Part shown: in pieces, positions 1 to 11,460 of the stretch
Layout: each line of letters begins with the position of its first letter
How positions within the stretch are numbered: position 1 is the stretch's first letter
Assembly: GCA_029215795.1 (NCBI GenBank)
Contig: JARDYH010000003.1
Span: forward strand, 32,799,001-32,863,000
DNA length: 64,000 nt
From: Anniella stebbinsi
Taxonomy: Eukaryota > Chordata > Lepidosauria > Squamata > Anniellidae
Direction: 5' to 3'
Made by a program: the position numbers and the translations under genes
Notes under the pieces: model-generated
What the model was told of the DNA's origin: nothing
The model's database searches: none
Seen by the model: only the letters and a program-made list of their open reading frames with translations

Positions 1-112
1 GTGGAATAAAAAATGGGAGATTACACTAGAAAAGCTGTATATGGAGTTTGTAATGTGCCCCAACAGTTATCTGTGCACTTCAGTAGTGATAAAAAGCACT
101 AGTGTAGACCTA

Positions 113-350
113 GTCCCAGAAGAGGCCTTGAAGTCACTTATCCACAGTGAGCACCTGGACTGCAGAATGAACAGGCAGGCACCTGGTCCCAATTTTCCCA
201 GAATCCCCATGCTGGTGAGATGGATTGTATTTCTATTTAAATTATAGCACTTCTTTCTAAATTGGCATCTATACATATAAAATTAGCACATGCACATTTT
301 ATGCAAATCAGCATCCTCTTTTGTCCTCTTTTTTGGCGACACATTTCCTT
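113..350 (+). repeat. Fragment of the repeat seen at 27189-27549
   Basis: Shares gaggccttgaag-like, agcacctggac, and tgtatttctatttaaattat with the 27.4-kb element, in the same order. No ends are retained. Confidence 0.55.
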
Positions 351-519
351 GGCTTTGGCAATGCATCAATGAACACCCTACTGGTGCTTTTTGGTAAGCC
401 CACTGGTGCAGGCGATTGACAGCACCCAATATGGTATTGGTGGTGGAATGGAACGGACAGGCAAGGCAGGGTGAGCATCAGCAAAAATGGGTCTTGCTAG
501 GACATGTTGTAATTGTGCA

Positions 520-575
520 CTGCCCAGACAGCATCGGCTATTGGGCAGTATAAAAATGTAATAAATAAAAAGTGG
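520..575 (+). mobile_element. L2-like LINE extreme 3' end
   Basis: Only the last ~50 bases are recognisable: cagcatcggctattgggcag, then taaaaatgtaataaataaa. This matches the terminal motif of the copy at 53728-54200. Confidence 0.55.
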
Positions 576-599
576 GCCCTAGCTTTGCCCTTGGATAGT

Positions 600-690
600 T
601 CCTTTAGAGTTCTGACTGGTTCTGACTGAAACCTGGAGTGGATTCATCACCCCACTGACATTGGAGCCACCAGCCTCCACTCTACTTGCT
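600..690 (+). repeat. Single arm of the 'aaacccagaatggattcac' palindrome
   Basis: Reads gttctgactgaaacctggagtggattc and gagccaccagcctccac, matching one arm of the copy at 51492-51705. It ends just before the element at 708. Confidence 0.6.
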
Positions 691-707
691 GCTGATGCTG
701 GCTCTGA

Positions 708-1216
708 GGTCCCCTCTACAAGGATTCGCTTTTGTGCCTGGTTAGGCGATTATGCGCATAATCGCTGAAGCGCATTTGCGCCTAAAACCTCTGCACGAGA
801 GGCGGCGAAGCGCATTAACGGATGACCAAAATGTGCTTTACAAGTAGTTAATGTGCATAAGCGCTTGTTCACATAGGTCCCCTCTACAAGGATTCGCTTT
901 TGCGCCCGGTTAGGCGATTATGTGCATAATCGCTGAAGCGCATTTACACCTAATCCCTCTGCACGAGAGGCGGCGAAGCGCATTAATAGATGACCAAAAT
1001 GCACTTTACAAGTAGTTAATGCGCATAAGCGCTTGTTCACATAGTCAAAATGCGCTTTAACAGCCGGAGCAAAATAAAACTCGCTGTTTAACGTGCATTC
1101 GATAATGCGCATAATTGGAGAGATAACGCGCCTCTACGCCCGATTTGCGCTCCGTTCTTGTAGAGGTAATTTTTTTTAAAGCGCCTTGAAAGAGCTTTAA
1201 ACCTCTCTTGTAGAGG
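708..1216 (+). mobile_element. Unclassified CpG-rich inverted-repeat element with internal tandem duplication
   Basis: Starts cccctctacaag and ends cttgtagagg, giving a terminal inverted repeat. The interior is rich in gcgcat/atgcgc motifs. Two tandem units of 168-169 bp (708-875 and 876-1044) carry the left end twice, followed by a shared right part. A second cttgtagagg lies at about 1157-1166. Related ends and interior occur at 31009-32052. It is probably a non-autonomous DNA transposon. I cannot assign a superfamily. Confidence 0.65.
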
Positions 1217-2560
1217 CAGCCTGAGATGTGTAAAAAGATAGGTATTGCAAAACACCAGAGTTTCCAGTTCTCTCTCTCTCATTAAGAAGATATCTCAGTA
1301 AAGCTGCCCAGGGACTTCCTACCACTGAGGGAAGAGGGTAGAATGAAACATTCTCTTTTCCCTTTCATCACAAGATACATCTGAAGTTACAGAAAAAACA
1401 ATACCCTGGTGTCTTTTGTTTCCACTCTTGTTCCAACAACCAAAGAGAATCAAACTTTTTTTTGCTTCAGAGGTGAAATAATCAAATACGGTCAAATAAC
1501 ATCTGGGGGAAGAAAAAGGGATATTGGGGAGGGGGTGCAGAGGTTGATATGAACGGCAGTAGGAACCACTTCTTTCTGCCATGCTCATCTGTTCCTGTAG
1601 GTTATCCTGGCAGAGCCTGTGGTGCATCTCCCTGGCAGTCTTGCCCAAAGAAGCTAAGCCTTGGCACGAAGGATTATAACCCCCAAACAAGATGTTGCGT
1701 TCTCTATGACAGCCACTCTACAGCACTTCCTGGGCTTGCTAGAATGGCAGTATGCTGTGGAATGTCAAGATACAACTTATGGTATTTGAGGTTTTAAAAT
1801 TAATTTTTTATTAAAAAAACATTGGAGGTGTATCCTTCAAACTCAGGTTGTCAAACCTCCTCTTTGGGGTCTTGCAGTTTCAGCCCTTGGCATCAAGGGG
1901 ATCTTGAATTTTTAGCTAAGACATGCTGGGCAAGCACGGCACCTTTCCTGCTGCAGATTTGTTGGGCAGTTGGGCACCTGGAGCTCAGCAGAGGTGAGGC
2001 CTCCACAGACCACAATGTGGGAAAGGAGAGGTCAGTCAAAGCGGTCACGTGTTTGTGCAGAAAGTAGAGAGGAGTTCAAAGTATGGTGTGAAAAGTGGTG
2101 CCAACGCACAAGCCTTGAGAAGCTAATGTATATAAGTGAGAAGTGTGAATGGGTGAAGTAGTGTCCGCTGCTCACAACACCCACCCTAATGTTAGAGTAG
2201 AGAAAAAAAAGTATTGAACTTTAAAAATAAAAAAGCCAGCCAGTCAGCCGGCAGCAAGCCGTGTTAAGCATCAGCTTGCAGCAGAGTGAGTATACAATCA
2301 GAAAACATATTTGAGGGAAGGGGAGAATGTATCACACAGAGTATGGCAACAAAGTACAGCAAAAGCTACAAAAGTAGGAGTGAGTGAATTTCAGATACAT
2401 TGGATGTGTCACTTGTTATTTCAATGATGTTAACAGTAAGATGTTATGTAGAACAGATTTGTCTTAATTGCATGCTGCAAAATCAGATATGTGACCAAGG
2501 CTATGTTCAGGTAGGCATACGCCCTTGGTTCTGGACATGCCCCCTGAGGCTGACCATGTT
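1217..2560. other. Unannotated intronic sequence
   Basis: I see no gene, no recognisable repeat family and no strong simple repeat. ORFs up to about 120 codons occur on both strands, without family resemblance or splice context. Confidence 0.5.
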
Positions 2561-2602
2561 GTCTTTTTTGTTTTCCAAAATATGGTCACCCTAGGCTGTC
2601 TA

Positions 2603-2990
2603 TACATGGAAAAAGCCCTGCAGTGGCTATGGATCTGCACCACGTCGGTTAGACGATGCAAGCGCAGGTTTGCAACCATCACTGGGCTTCCCCGCAATGC
2701 TGCATTTTGAAAAAGTTGGCGATTCACCCCAACCTTTTCAAATAGCATGACATCAACATGGCACTTCCGCTGTGTAACATCGCTCTGGGGCCAATCCGGG
2801 GTCAGCCTGGTGGTGGAGCCTGGTGGACAGTGATCAGCAGTTGGTCACTGTTCACCAGGAAGAGGGCGGGGCATGTTCCAGGACCTGAAGGGCTGTCCAG
2901 AAACCTCGTGCTCCCTCCTTGGTGTTGGGATTACCTGACGATGCCCTGGGAGAGGGAAAGTGTGGGGTTGGAGGGGCACCAACCCAGTGC
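2603..2990 (+). mobile_element. GTCTATACA-family element, degraded
   Basis: Starts ggctgtctatacatgg. It shares aaaaagccctgcagtggc and gggccaatccggggtcagc with other family members. The right end is not clear. A TAGGGTGACC-type end in reverse (tatggtcaccctagg) directly precedes it. Confidence 0.45.
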
Positions 2991-3261
2991 CGTTAAGACA
3001 GCCCCTTACTTTATCTTTGCCTATAGGTAACAAGGAGGGACATCAGCCTAGTTAGGCCAGGAAGCACTAGGTGTAGGCTCCCTTTCACCTGTAAAGTGTT
3101 TTGGTGAATTACTCTTAGAATCCTGATCAATGATTGCTAGTGAGCTAGTTCAATGGCTCATTGAATTTTAATGCAACTGGCTATTTCTGAACTTTACTGT
3201 GCATGATTATTTAATACATATATCGAATTGGAATCTAGAGTTGATTTGATTCTCTTGCCTT

Positions 3262-3350
3262 GCCTGGATACACCTACTCAGAAGTAAGCCCCATTGAGTT
3301 CAACTGAATTTTCTCCCAGTTAGGTGTGTAAAGGATTGCAGCCTAAGATG
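3262..3350. repeat. Short dispersed repeat (gaagtaagccccattgagtt)
   Basis: Contains cagaagtaagccccattgag and aaggattgcagcctaag. Related stretches lie at about 13755-13845, 34128-34200 and 55895-55975. I recognise the motif as a frequent squamate interspersed repeat but cannot name its class. Confidence 0.5.
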
Positions 3351-3359
3351 AGCACCAGA

Positions 3360-4810
3360 CTAGAATCCTTCTCCCTGACTTTTAGTTTTTAGTTTTAAAA
3401 AATAATAACAGGATTTTTCAGTCATTCAGTCTCCTACACGCAATTTCAAGTGGTACAATCCAGACACTATTTTACCATGTGAACTGCTGTTTGTGGAAAT
3501 TAGAGCTAAATTATGTGCAATATTAAATGTGTAGCAAGCAGGTGATCCTGTTTGTTTTACTTTAGTGCAAGAACATGGGGGGCAATCTAGATCAGGATCA
3601 TTGTACACAGGCATGGGGTTTTAAAACTTTCCACCCAGCCGCTTTCCCCCTTAAATTTACCCTCCACATAGGAGCTAAAGAAACAAGAAAGATCCCAACT
3701 GGTATTATTGGTTTATCCTTCCCTATCCACACATGGTGGTCCCCCCCCCACTAATGTCAAACAAAAGGTTAGGATCACCTACATGCTACACATTGACTGT
3801 AGCATGTAAATTCACCCTATGCCTGGACCGAATGTAACCTTCTGTACATTGCACAGACTTTCATTATCTGCTTTCAGCTCTCCAAATGATGCAAATTCTA
3901 TCCATGTCTTCAGTGTCACTTAGACAAATGACCTCCCATGGCCATTAATTTTGATTTCTTGTGCCTCAAATCCTTGGGCCCAGAAGCTGTGTAAAACAAG
4001 AAAACACTTCCTTTCAAGGCTACTGTACATTATATGGCTCCACTGACGCTGAAAGAATAGCCACATCTGGGGTAGGAAGCAGCAGATGGTTTTTGATGGA
4101 GACATTATGCAACATGTTGTTGCCATCGTGCCCTTTAGATGGTCTCATGGGAGTCTAACAGATTCAGTGTAAGAGGGAGCCTTGAAGACAGGGGCCTCTC
4201 TGTTGAAAAGGCACAGACAGCTATTAGCCAATGCAACCTTGATGTGAGTCTATGACTCAGTTGAAATCTTCATGGTGCTGTAGAACCTGAAACGACCACT
4301 GCTCTAGCACAGCATTATCCATGGCATTGATCCTGTGGTTAGCCTGCGACTGCAAATGATATAATCATTTCCAAGAGCCATGCTGGATGATGCAGCAGTG
4401 TGGCTCGCCCTGGCTTTATTGAACTGCTGTACTCCAACTGGCTGAGAGAGCACACCCACTGGGTGATTCAGCCAATTACATGGCCTGCTAACCCACAAAA
4501 GCATTATGAAATACATCCCCCTTTTCTTATGCCATTCCCTTTCAAGCAAATGAGGACCGCTCTGCTTGTACTCCTTTTTTTGGTGTATGGCTGAGTTGCT
4601 CATTGCAGATCAGCTGGGGTTCAATTGGCTGATGTTCAAGGAAAGCCAATCTGGTTTCTGAGACCAGAACTCTGAATCATTTTATTTTATTTTTTACATT
4701 GCTGATCATTGCTTTTAGCTGAAGTAGCCAATCTGCTGCTCAGATAGCTGCTGGGTGGCTCAGTTGGGGCTGGTTGGTACTTTCCATCCTGCCAAACCAG
4801 GAGTGTTAAG
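3360..4810. other. Unannotated intronic sequence
   Basis: Nothing recognised beyond short A/T and C runs (3740-3750). A near-palindrome, ctacatgctacacattgactgtagcatgta in outline, lies near 3779-3808. Confidence 0.5.
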
Positions 4811-4817
4811 GAGGTGA

Positions 4818-5126
4818 TGTCAGGATTCAGAGTCCTCCCAGCAAAATGTGAGGCAACAGAAACTCACTGTGCAATCCACACACACAAAATCCTCACACCT
4901 GTGCACACCTGTTGCATCTATGAAGGCTAGGAGCTGCCCTTTAAGCCTAATTAGCCAAAAAGCAAGGCAGTTGCCTATCAATTAAATGGCCAGTTTCTCG
5001 CTATGCCTGATGACAGGCTTTTACTGGACTCTGCCTTCAGGGAGGGACCTCTAGACCCAAATTCCAACTTGTAGCTAGTTTGGTGGACTGCCTACCATGT
5101 CCTCTTAACTCTGCCTGCTTAACCCA
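4818..5126 (+). mobile_element. Possible solo LTR-like segment
   Basis: Starts TGTCAGGATT and ends CTTAACCCA (TG..CA), followed one base later by tggcggactctgggatc, which is placed like a primer-binding site. A Ser/Glu-rich open frame on the opposite strand (5189-5410) lies beyond. No protease or polymerase remnant and no second LTR were found, so this is a weak call. Confidence 0.25.
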
Positions 5127-5493
5127 GTGGCGGACTCTGGGATCTGTCAATTCTGATGCTCCTCCCCCCTCTGACAAAGGCTGAGTTCTCAAGGGGAGGA
5201 GGAGGCAGAAGGCAGTCTCTGAAACTGGGCCTCCTGTTCGATAAGCTCCTGGGAAGATTCCTCCCTTACTCCTGAAGAATCTTGGGAAATTTCCTCCCCC
5301 ACGCTCTGTCTTGACTGAGCTTCTTTTAGTTCTGCCTTGGAGGCTGATTCAGAATCTGAAACCAAACCAGGGAGCCTGGGCCTCATCTTAACAGGTGATG
5401 CTTCACCCATTGTTCATTACTTTCTCTTTCAGTTTTCTTTAGTAGATCCACCATTACAGGATACCAGAGTACATGAATACACTTACAACTGAG

Positions 5494-5813
5494 TAGGGTG
5501 ACCAGATAAAATCCAGGTCAGGGCTCATGTAACTTTAACAGTTGTAGGGAAAAGGGAATTTCAGCCAGTGTCATTTGTATGCAATTAGTTCCTGGTGATA
5601 TTCCCTATTCATCACAACAGTTAAAGTTGCAGGCACTATACTAGAGTGACCATATACAAAGGAAGGCAGGGCCCCTGCAACTTTAACAGTTGTGATGAAG
5701 AGGGAATTTCACCAGGAACTAATTGCATACAAATGACATCGGCTGAAATTCCCTTTTCTCTACAACTGTTAAAGTTACATGAGCCCCGACCTGGATTTTA
5801 TCTGGTCAGCCTA
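5494..5813 (+). mobile_element. Palindromic hAT-like MITE, family A, copy 1
   Basis: A 320-bp near-perfect inverted repeat starting TAGGGTGACC and ending GGTCAGCCTA. It is flanked by an exact 8-bp target-site duplication, caactgag, at 5486-5493 and 5814-5821. There is no coding capacity. The 8-bp duplication and TAG..CTA ends suggest a hAT-type transposase acting in trans. The asymmetric centre (cactatactagagtgacc) defines the plus orientation. Confidence 0.9.
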
Positions 5814-6086
5814 CAACTGAGAAGTGTGGAGGGTTGTGTGTATATGTATACACGTGTAAAAATCATGAACACTCTTGCTTGCAACATTTCAGTTTGATAA
5901 TACATTACATCCAGGGCCGGTGTCAAGGATAGGCCTGGGTGAGCACCTGCCAAGGGCACACATACAAGCAGAGCCCCACTGAAGAAAGTCACCTGGATCT
6001 CCTCCTCCTCTTCATCATTGCAATCTACTTGTTCACTTGCCTCTCGCTCAGGCCCAAACAATGGTCATGGACAGAATGACCAGCAG

Positions 6087-6405
6087 TAGGCTGACCAGAT
6101 AAAATCCAGGTCAGGGCTCCTTTAACTTTAACAGTTGTAGAGTAAAGGGAATTTCAGCTGGTGTCATTTGTATGCAATTAGTTCCTGGTGCTATTCCCTC
6201 TTCATCACAACAGTTAAAGGTGCATGCACTATACTAGAGTGACCATATACAAAAGAAGCAGGGACCCTGCAACTTTAACAGTTGTGATGAAGAGGGAATT
6301 TCACCAGGAACTAATTGCATACAAATAACACTGGCTGAAATTCCCTTTGCTCTACAACTGTTAAATTTACAGGAGCCCTGACCTGGATTTTATCTGGTCA
6401 CCCTA
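6087..6405 (+). mobile_element. Palindromic hAT-like MITE, family A, copy 2
   Basis: A second copy of the 320-bp palindrome, in the same orientation as copy 1, with an exact 8-bp duplication accagcag at 6079-6086 and 6406-6413. Only 273 bases separate it from copy 1, but the different duplications show two independent insertions. Confidence 0.9.
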
Positions 6406-7280
6406 ACCAGCAGCCAATGCCACTGCCAGTTTGTTCACTAGCTCTCTGCCTATCAAGCAAGCAAGTGGGTGAGGGACAACATCAGCTGGTGACTAGGGTG
6501 TTGAGAAGATAGACTCATCGGTGAAGGGGATCATTCAGGGTGCCTTGCCCAAGGGCCCTCAAAAACCTGGAGCAAGCACTGGCTACATCTCATTCTGCAA
6601 CCCTTTTATATTGGACACAGACTAATAATAATAATATGCCATAAATGACAATCTATGGAAGGTGTGACAGCCTTATAGCCTCTACATTTTATATAGTTGG
6701 TGAAATGAACCTACGCCGGCACATCCCACATAAAAGCATAGGTGGGAGAATTCTTGCAGCTTTTAGACTAACCTCATAAATGCATCCATAAAAATGAATA
6801 TCACGCAACATTGTTAATAGCCTGTCTGCCCACACATCTCTGTGCTGATCATCAATGGCTTTTTAAAAACGCTTTTTCCTTTTTATTGTGAATAATAACA
6901 AAACAGAACAAAAAAGAATCATGAAGAGGGGGGGGGGGAAAGGAATGGCTTAAAAACAAAATGAAATAAAAACAAACTGCTCTCTTCCAGATCTTGCCAT
7001 TGCTAGGAATTCCTTCTTATTCCCCTTTGCTGTATAGTACTGTAGGAGTGCAGAATCCACCCACCCTCTCAAGAAATAGTTCACTTCTGGCAATCAACAT
7101 ACTCTTTTATTTTTCAGGTACTATGTTAGAAGTAGTGTCCAAAAAATGCACGGCACAAAATTTCCTGCTCCTCTAGAGACCTTTGTTGGTGTAAACGAGA
7201 TATACTCGAAAAGTTAGATGAGGATTAAACTAACCAGTCTTGATAAATAAGAGGACACATATATAAACACATCTTTTAAC
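6406..7280. other. Unannotated intronic sequence
   Basis: Short (AAT)n near 6624 and a G run near 6929-6938. Otherwise nothing recognised. Confidence 0.5.
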
Positions 7281-7283
7281 CCA

Positions 7284-7413
7284 ACCTTCCCCAACCTGGT
7301 GCTCTCCTGATGTTTGGATTTTATATCCTTTCAGCCGCAGCTTCCACAGCCAATAATCAGGAATCTGTGAGATGTAGTCCAAAACTTCTGAAGGCACAAA
7401 GTTGGCGAAGGTG
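7284..7413. mobile_element. Palindromic MITE, family B, degraded copy
   Basis: ccttccccaacctggtgctc starts it. tagtccaaaacttctgaagg and acaaagttggcgaagg end it, with many changes. Confidence 0.55.
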
Positions 7414-7783
7414 AATTTAACCTATATAGATTTGGCATGGACTGTACTATCACCAGGAGGAGAGGCAGGGAAGATAAAATATGTGACCTGGTTTCCTTGG
7501 ACCCTGTGACTTTCATAGTATCTGAAAATAAATGGATTTGATAGCTGAAGAAGTGAGGTATATTTCAGTTATCTTAACCCCACTAGTGTAGCAGAGGCCA
7601 AGCTTCACGTGCCTTTAATTGCATGTCTAGCAACCATGTCATTAGGATCACAGTGTGTGCAGAAGGAAGGTTTAAACCCAATGAAATTCTCCCCCTTGTA
7701 CTGCAAACAGCCTTATGGGGAAAAGCCTCCCATTTAAGAGATAACCTGGAAGATAGCTTTTGTAATAGGGATGTGCATCAGAT

Positions 7784-8172
7784 AGAACATAAGAAGATCT
7801 GTGCTGGATCTGACCAAGGTCCATCTAGTCCAGCAATATGTTAACGTAGTGACCAACCAGCTGCCCACAGGAAATCCACAAGCAGGATATGAGTGTAACA
7901 ACATCCTCTCAACCATGTTTCCCAAGACCTTGTGCACATAGGCATAATGCTGCTGATACTGGAGGTAGCATAGAGCCATCAGGACTAGTAGCTATTGATA
8001 GACTTCTCCTTCGGGAATTTGTTGAACTCCCCTTTAAAACCCTCCAAATTGGTGGCCATCTCTATCTTGTAGTAGTGAATTCCATAGTGTAATTATGTGC
8101 TTCATGATGTATCCTGAAGCTCCCACTGATCAGCTTCATGGGATGTTCCCAGGTTCTAGTAATGTGGAACAG
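7784..8172 (-). mobile_element. CR1-like LINE 3' end
   Basis: Reverse-orientation sequence with tctgaccaaggtccatctag, tcccctttaaaaccctcc, gaattccatagtgtaattat and cttcatgggatgttcccagg matches the 3' part of reptilian CR1 LINEs. It carries frame-disrupting changes, so it is inactive. Confidence 0.8.
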
Positions 8173-8194
8173 GGACTGGGCCATTTCAGTCCAG

Positions 8195-8295
8195 TTTTGT
8201 TGCTTCCTAAGATGAAGTCTGCTTCCCTCCAAAGCCAAAAGAACTGAAGATGCTCCAGAATAAGGCTTCATTACTGACTTGTGCTTTGGAGCCTC
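8195..8295 (-). repeat. Unclassified dispersed repeat, partial copy
   Basis: ctgcttccctccaaagcc and ccagaataaggcttcatt match the 19835 copy in reverse. It follows the CR1-like fragment. Confidence 0.5.
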
Positions 8296-8504
8296 ACTGA
8301 CTTACTTTCCTGCAAACAGTGTCTTTTGGTTTTGTTTGTCTAAATACTGATTATTAGCAGAGGGAGGGGGAAGGGAGGGAGGTTGAGTCACTGACAGGTC
8401 CACCTACTAATCCTGGGGCATGTTTCATCAGGAGCTCCAATTACTGTGCTTTGGAGGAGGGCAAGGATAGGATTGTGAGATGACCATTCTTCCAACACCA
8501 TTAG

Positions 8505-9370
8505 GCTTATGAAAAAGTTCTTAAACTAATTTTCAATTGTCATAACCCCCTAGCCCCTGCACCTATCCTTTTGAAACGCTTCAGGTTTCTTGCCTAGGGA
8601 CATCTCTATGACATGTGCCATTTTCATACAAATTTCCCAAAAAGCAGTGGGGAGGGAAAGGGAAACAAATCACTCCCCCTTACAAACATTTGAGGACTCC
8701 CTTTCCAAATGAATTGCTGCACCTATCCTTCAAAAACATTTCAGGTCTTTTACTTAGGGACACCTCTAAGTTGTATGTCATTTTCAGAACAACGGTTCGC
8801 AAGGAACTGTCACCACCAGCTGCCATTCCAGTAGGCTGTAACAGAGAGAGATGAGAGGGGAAGCAGGACCATTCCACCAGTCCTGTTAAAAGACTATTAA
8901 ATTTTTTCCTCTTCCCTTCCTATCCCTCTTTCCTTGTGTGTTGTATTTTTTTAGATTGCAAATCTGTGGGCAGGGACTGCCTTGTTTTATTGATTCCATG
9001 TAAACTGCTTTGGGAGCCTTAACTTTAATTAATTTAACAAACAAATATAGGGGGATAAGTGTGTCTTCTTTTGGATACTCCCAAAATGTTATGGCTACTC
9101 TTGCACGCAAATTCTTCTGCTATTCATCTGAACAGTGGTAGACTCAATCTTCTCAGAAGGGATAACTATCCCTGCAAATTTCATCCGATTCTGCCAAGAA
9201 ATAAAAGCATAATTGTCAGTTCCTGAAACCTTCTCCCCCCCCCCCCCCATCAAAATATAAAGGCACATGTATAGAGACCTCGGGGCCTATTTTTTCTAAC
9301 ATTTGTTAGAAAACTACTACTATGCCTGCAAATATCATCCAATCCCAACACAGAGGTTTTTGTTTGAATT
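8505..9370. repeat. Diverged locally repeated segments
   Basis: cctatccttttgaaacgctt with agggacatctctatgacatg near 8565-8615 recurs as cctatccttcaaaaacattt with agggacacctctaagttgta near 8725-8780. ctgcaaatttcatccgattc near 9172 recurs as ctgcaaatatcatccaatcc near 9325. This suggests an old element with internal repeats. Confidence 0.45.
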
Positions 9371-9882
9371 TGGCACCATGTTGGAATCACCAACTTAAAA
9401 TATTAGAGAAAGGAGGAAGCCACTTTTTAAGCCTTCAGTCTGACATGGGAAATCAGTATATTTGGCCTTTATGGGTTTTCTCTTGTACATGTGCGGCTGA
9501 AAATTTCTTTTCACATTTGAACGTGTCTGCCCCAAACATTTCAGGACACCACATATCTTCTTTATGTGATGCAGTGTAAGCCCTGAACACAGGTCTGGAC
9601 TAACTTGTCTGTTGCCAAGCCCTATGTTATATGAATGTATTTGCTCAAGTGAGAAACTCCTGTAGGATTTAAATCAACCATTTTATAAACTACAATAAAC
9701 AGTTGGGGAAGTGAAAGGATAGCTCCACTGGTCATCTCCTTCACCTCTAAGATAAAACCTCTGCATGGCATCATCAAGGATCTACGGTAGGGGTGGGAAG
9801 CCTGAACCCTTCCATGAGTTGTTGAACTCCAACTTCTATCACACCCAGCCAACATGGCCAATGCTTAGGGATGATGGGAGTT

Positions 9883-10202
9883 TAGGCTGACCATATGAAA
9901 AGGAGGACAGGGCTCCTGTAACTTTAACAGTTGTAGAGAAAAGGGAATTTCAGCCAGTGTCATTTGTAGGCAATTAGTTCCTGGTGAAATTCCCTCTTCA
10001 TCACAACTGTTAAAGTTGCAGGGGCCCTGACTTCTTTTGTATATGGTCACTCTAGTATAGTGCCTGCAACTTTAACTGTTGTGATGAAGAGGGAATTTCA
10101 CCAGGAACTAACTGCATACAAATGACACTGGCTGAAATTCCCTTTTCTCTACAACTGTTAAAGTTACAGGAGCCCTGTCCTCCTTTTCAGATGGTCAGCC
10201 TA
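9883..10202 (-). mobile_element. Palindromic hAT-like MITE, family A, copy 3
   Basis: Full-length copy with an exact 8-bp duplication tgggagtt at 9875-9882 and 10203-10210. The central spacer is reversed relative to copies 1 and 2. It interrupts an older fragment resembling palindrome family B: the gatgggag preceding it is continued by gttgcag after it. Confidence 0.9.
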
Positions 10203-10491
10203 TGGGAGTTGCAGTTTAAGAACATCTGGAAGGCCATAGGTTTCCAGCTTGTCGAGGAAGTTAACTCTTTCCCTCTTACAAATCGTGAGTGGAACCCTTG
10301 TTTGTGTTTGCAAACAATCCTCCAACCTGAGCCAATGGCCCAGTTTGCATGACCACAATGGGGGGAAAATGCCAGTGTGGCTTATTTTTCCTGCTGCACA
10401 TGCTGGTAACATACCAGGGGGTTTGCATAATTAACCTCACTGGCATGGCTTGCCATTTTGTGCGAATTCCCTGGCATGTGACCAGTATGCA

Positions 10492-10809
10492 TAGGCTGAC
10501 CATATGAAAAGGAGGACAGGGCTCCTGTATCTTTAACAGTTTCATAGAAATGGGAATTTCAGCAGGTGTCATTTGTATATATGCAGAACCTGGGGAAATT
10601 CCCTCTTCATCACAAAGTTAAAGCTGCAGAAGCCCTGCCCTCTTTTGTACATGGTCAAGAGACAGGGCTCCTGCAGCTTTAACTGTTGTGATGAAACGGG
10701 AATTTCACCAGGTTATGTATGCATACAAACAACACCTGCTGAAATTTCCTGTCCTTTGCAACTGTTAAAGATACAGGAGCCCTGTCCTCCTTTTCATATG
10801 GTCACCCTA
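10492..10809 (-). mobile_element. Palindromic hAT-like MITE, family A, copy 4 (divergent variant)
   Basis: Full-length copy with an exact 8-bp duplication agtatgca at 10484-10491 and 10810-10817. The arms differ from the other copies and the central spacer is altered (acatggtcaagagacaggg), which suggests an older or separate subfamily. Confidence 0.9.
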
Positions 10810-11046
10810 AGTATGCACAGCAGGGGAAATTAGCCATGGTGGCTTATTTCCCCTATTGTGATAGTGCGAATGAGGTCATTTACTCAGCAGCAAAAATGGA
10901 TCCCCCATAAGAGGTACAACCCTAGGAGCTACCATTTATCTTTAAGGCACTGTTTGTTTTGATGCAATGAACATGGCTACCTCTTTGGAATATGAGTAAT
11001 TTGTACCCCTCCAATTCTACAAAACCCCTAGAAAGCTTGTAGAGCA

Positions 11047-11177
11047 GCCTTCCCCAACCTGGTGTCCCCCAGATGTTTTGGATTCCAGCTCCCATCAGTC
11101 CCTGTCAAAAAGGCTCATGGTAAGGAATTTTGGGAGTTGTAGTCCAAAACATCTGGAGGGCATCAGGTTGGGGAGAA
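11047..11177. mobile_element. Palindromic MITE, family B (cttccccaacctggtg), copy
   Basis: Arms ccttccccaacctggtgtcc and ggcatcaggttggggag flank a centre of ccagatgttttggat / tagtccaaaacatctgg. It is a ~130-bp foldback without coding potential. Confidence 0.75.
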
Positions 11178-11205
11178 CTGAGGAAGTATACCTAGGACAC
11201 TCCTT

Positions 11206-11324
11206 CCTTAACCTAGTGCTTTCCAGGTGTGTTGGACTGCAACTCCTGCCATTCCCAGACAGGTTGGGAATGATGGGAGTTCCAGTCTAATCTATCCAGA
11301 GGGCAGTAGGGTTGAGAAGGCTAA
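11206..11324. mobile_element. Palindromic MITE, family B, diverged copy
   Basis: Arms ccttaacctagtgctttcc and ggagttccagtctaatc are more diverged than in neighbouring copies. It lies 28 bases from the copy at 11047-11177. Confidence 0.55.
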
Positions 11325-11460
11325 TTTAGGAAATACAGAGCAACTCTTAACAACTACAATGGGAAATTCTTGGTGCAAAGACTCCAACACACATTACATG
11401 GTTGTAAATGTGGGTTCATTGCCAGTTATATTCCTTATCAGGGAGCTACATCCCATAACA

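Noticed and set aside
5189..5410. Ser/Glu-rich minus-strand ORF, and a similar one at 52308-52622, as host genes
   Set aside because: No family match, no exon structure, and a repeat-like setting. Mentioned only in connection with a possible LTR.
10122..10352. Recurrent predicted peptide (MTLAEIPFSLQLLKL..) at several loci on both strands
   Set aside because: It is a chance translation of the family A palindrome arms. It appears only inside those copies and changes with them.
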